Assembly (NCBI GenBank): GCA_947345935.1
Contig: CAMZZN010000006.1
Span: forward strand, 1 to 64,000
Length of the DNA: 64,000 nucleotides
Direction of reading: 5' to 3'
Source of the DNA: an uncultured Ruminococcus sp.
GTDB taxonomy: Bacteria > Bacillota > Clostridia > Oscillospirales > Ruminococcaceae
In this document: positions 61,605 through 64,000 of the stretch, in pieces
Layout: the number at the start of each line of letters is the position of its first letter
Position numbering within the stretch: the stretch's first letter is position 1
Translations under genes and position numbers: made by a program
Notes under the pieces: model-generated
Databases searched by the model: none
Told to the model about the DNA's origin: nothing
Seen by the model: the letters and a program-made list of their open reading frames with translations, nothing else

Positions 61605-61636
61605 CCGAATCAATCTATAAAAAGGAGAAATCTTAA

Positions 61637-64000
61637 ATGGCAAAAGAACTTGCAAAATCCTATAACCCCAAAGATTTTGAGGACAGGATATACGCTGAAT
61701 GGAACAGCAGAGGCTGTTTCCGTGCTGAAGCTGATCCCAAAAAGACCCCATACACTATCGTTATCCCTCCTCCGAATATTACCGGACAGCTCCATATGGG
61801 TCACGCCCTTGACGAAACGCTCCAGGATATACTTATCCGCTGGAAAAGAATGTGCGGCTATTCAGCGCTTTGGCTTCCCGGTACAGATCATGCCGCTATC
61901 GCAACAGAAGCAAAAATCGTCGAAGCAATGCGCAAGGAAGGCGTTACCAAAGAAGATCTGGGCAGAGAGGGGTTCATGAAGCGTGCCTGGGAATGGAAAA
62001 AACAATACGGCGGACGTATTGTTGAGCAGTTGAAAAAGCTTGGCTCTTCCTGCGACTGGTCAAGAGAACGCTTTACTATGGACGAGGGCTGTTCCAAAGC
62101 AGTAAAGGAAGTATTCGTTAAATATTACGAAAAGGGTCTTATCTACAGGGGCGAAAGAATTATCAACTGGTGCCCGAAATGCAGAACTTCCCTTTCCGAC
62201 GCCGAGGTAACATATGAAGATCAGGCAGGACACTTCTGGCATCTACGCTATAAGATCAAGGATTCCGACGGATATCTTGAACTTGCCACCACACGCCCTG
62301 AAACGCTTCTCGGAGATACTGCCGTTGCCGTAAATCCCAAAGACGAACGCTACAAGGATTTAGTCGGCAAGACCGTGATCCTCCCCATTGTTCACCGGGA
62401 GATCCCCATTGTCGCCGACGATTACGTTGAAATGGACTTCGGAACAGGCGTTGTAAAGATCACTCCCGCCCACGACCCCAACGACTTTGAGGTCGGTCTG
62501 CGTCATAAGCTGCCTGTTATCAACGTTATGAACGACGACGCCACGATCGTTGACGACTACCCGAAGTACGCCGGAATGGACAGATACGAAGCAAGAAAGG
62601 CTATCGTCTCCGATCTTGAAACAGAGGGCGCACTGGTAAAGATCGAGGAATACAGCCATAACGTCGGCACCTGCTATCGCTGCGGCACAACCGTCGAGCC
62701 GAAGGTTTCCACACAGTGGTTTGTAAAAATGCAGCCTCTCGCTCAGCCGGCTATCGACGCCGTAAAGAGCGGAAAAACCAAATTTGTTCCCGAACGCTTT
62801 GACAAAATATACTTCCATTGGCTTGAAAATATCCGTGACTGGTGCATCTCACGCCAGATCTGGTGGGGACATCGGATACCGGCATTCTACTGCGACGAAT
62901 GCGGCGAAATGACTGTAACAAAGGAAAGTTCCGCAGTATGTCCCAAGTGCGGCAAGCCTATGAGACAAGATCCCGATACCCTCGATACGTGGTTCAGCTC
63001 CGCTCTCTGGCCTTTCTCCACACTGGGATTCCCTGAAAAAACCGAAGATCTGAAATATTTCTATCCCACCAACACTCTTGTTACAGGGTATGATATCATC
63101 TTCTTCTGGGTAATCAGAATGATGTTCAGCGGTCTTGAAAATATGGGTGAAGTTCCGTTTGATACGGTGCTTATCCACGGTCTTGTACGTGATTCCCAGG
63201 GACGCAAAATGTCCAAATCACTTGGCAACGGCATCGATCCCCTTGAAGTTATCGACGAGTACGGCGCCGACGCTCTCAGATTCATGCTTGCAACCGGTAA
63301 TTCCCCCGGAAACGATATGCGGTATATCGACGATAAGGTCAAGGCTGCAAGAAACTTTGCAAATAAGCTCTGGAACGCTTCACGCTTTATCATGATGAAT
63401 CTTCCCGAAGGCTTTGAATTTGACGAACTGCCGGAAGAACTGGAGATAGAGGACAAGTGGCTCGTCAACAAATTTAACAGACTTGTAAAAGAAGTAAACG
63501 ATAATCTTGAAAAGTATGAACTTGGCATTGCTTCACAGAAAATATACGACTTTATCTGGGACATATACTGCGACTGGTACATCGAACTGACAAAACCACG
63601 CATCCAGGCAGGCGGCGAATCAAAAGCAAAAGCTCAGGCTGTTCTTGTGTGGGCTATGCAGGGAATGCTTAAACTCCTGCATCCGTTCATGCCGTTCATC
63701 ACAGAAGAAATATGGCAGGTTCTCACAAACGGAAAATCCATGATAATCCTTGAAGAATATCCGCAGTCACTGATTTCCTTCAATTTTGACAAGGAAGAAG
63801 CAGATTTCGAAAAAGTCATCTCAGCAATAAAGGCAGTAAGAAACACCAGAACAGAAATGAACGTACCGCCGTCGGTAAAGGCAAAGCTGCTTGTAGAGAC
63901 TGAAGAACCCGAACTTTTCATGTCCTGCGCCGCTTTCTTTGAAAAACTTGCGTCTGCATCCTCTGTCGAGGCAGGAACTTCACTAACTCATGAAAACTGT
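61637..64000 (+). CDS. valS: Valine--tRNA ligase (C-terminus beyond window)
   Basis: 788 codons are visible of an expected ~880; absent from the track because no stop is reached. Class Ia synthetase: [15 protein letters not shown] (HIGH motif as HMGH), a zinc-binding pair in CDECGEM...CPKCGKP, the editing (CP1) domain in the middle, KMSKSLGNG, and the helical anticodon-binding domain. [19 protein letters not shown] is a typical ValS start; AAAGGAG lies upstream. The Val T-box agrees. Confidence 0.96.
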   Translation, partial: MAKELAKSYNPKDFEDRIYAEWNSRGCFRAEADPKKTPYTIVIPPPNITGQLHMGHALDETLQDILIRWKRMCGYSALWLPGTDHAAIATEAKIVEAMRKEGVTKEDLGREGFMKRAWEWKKQYGGRIVEQLKKLGSSCDWSRERFTMDEGCSKAVKEVFVKYYEKGLIYRGERIINWCPKCRTSLSDAEVTYEDQAGHFWHLRYKIKDSDGYLELATTRPETLLGDTAVAVNPKDERYKDLVGKTVILPIVHREIPIVADDYVEMDFGTGVVKITPAHDPNDFEVGLRHKLPVINVMNDDATIVDDYPKYAGMDRYEARKAIVSDLETEGALVKIEEYSHNVGTCYRCGTTVEPKVSTQWFVKMQPLAQPAIDAVKSGKTKFVPERFDKIYFHWLENIRDWCISRQIWWGHRIPAFYCDECGEMTVTKESSAVCPKCGKPMRQDPDTLDTWFSSALWPFSTLGFPEKTEDLKYFYPTNTLVTGYDIIFFWVIRMMFSGLENMGEVPFDTVLIHGLVRDSQGRKMSKSLGNGIDPLEVIDEYGADALRFMLATGNSPGNDMRYIDDKVKAARNFANKLWNASRFIMMNLPEGFEFDELPEELEIEDKWLVNKFNRLVKEVNDNLEKYELGIASQKIYDFIWDIYCDWYIELTKPRIQAGGESKAKAQAVLVWAMQGMLKLLHPFMPFITEEIWQVLTNGKSMIILEEYPQSLISFNFDKEEADFEKVISAIKAVRNTRTEMNVPPSVKAKLLVETEEPELFMSCAAFFEKLASASSVEAGTSLTHENC

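Overview
The window looks like a chromosomal segment of a cellulosome-producing Ruminococcus-type anaerobe (Bacillota, Oscillospiraceae). The evidence is three secreted plant-cell-wall enzymes with dockerin modules, a sporulation sigma factor (SigG), a fused IspH/S1 protein as in Clostridia, two T-box leaders, and strong AGGAGG-type ribosome binding sites with TTGACA/TATAAT promoters. I saw no phage, transposase, rRNA or CRISPR. Genus is an inference from gene content; no database was searched.

Layout. 1-660: 5' end of asnS (minus) behind an Asn T-box. 661-5374: BspA-like leucine-rich-repeat protein, an orphan solute-binding lipoprotein, and sigG. 5710-9905: dTDP-L-rhamnose genes rfbB-D-C-A preceded by a pyridoxamine/pyridoxal kinase. 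9927-15611: a co-directional phospho-signalling locus made of a four-zinc-ribbon protein, a VWA protein, a PP2C phosphatase, a Ser/Thr kinase and two zinc-finger membrane proteins. 15834-18930: a second solute-binding lipoprotein and a NUDIX hydrolase. 19180-34420: hemicellulose-degradation island with two GH26 mannanase-like enzymes, a GH30/CBM/dockerin/CE1 enzyme and a GH3 enzyme, mixed with coaX/coaBC, a D-2-hydroxyacid dehydrogenase and a zinc-ribbon/VWA/C-type-lectin protein. 34722-37858: a murD-like gene overlapping a MurL-type epimerase gene, then a DtxR/MntR-type regulator. 38079-40632: HD protein, GH13 enzyme fused to a DUF1653 domain, and a tiny Asn-rich ORF. 40725-46438: ispH-S1, plsC, cmk, a BaiN-like flavoprotein, DUF3006, and a ComEC-like metallo-hydrolase. 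46300-51575: YgiQ radical SAM, FtsK/SpoIIIE, TepA-like ClpP. 52041-55783: membrane protein, fba, HD protein, metY-type sulfhydrylase. 55825-60907: membrane protein, tRNA-Leu, PASTA/SH3 protein, uppP, and a PadR-DUF1700-DUF4097 operon. 61338-64000: Val T-box and valS, which runs off the window.

How they connect. The secreted dockerin enzymes would attack mannan and acetylated or feruloylated glucuronoxylan on a cellulosome whose scaffoldin lies elsewhere. Envelope functions recur: rhamnose precursors, MurD/MurL, UppP, PlsC, IspH and PASTA. The VWA/PP2C/kinase locus resembles the TerY-P type triad known from comparative genomics, but with an unusual set of zinc-ribbon and membrane partners.

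The most interesting items are: (1) that signalling locus; (2) four copies of a ~180-bp intergenic element whose hairpins keep pairing while their sequence changes; (3) the zinc-ribbon/VWA/C-type-lectin protein; (4) the MurD/MurL pair, implying D-Glu made on the peptidoglycan precursor; (5) the GH13-DUF1653 fusion; (6) a 139-bp out-of-frame overlap of the YgiQ and metallo-hydrolase genes.
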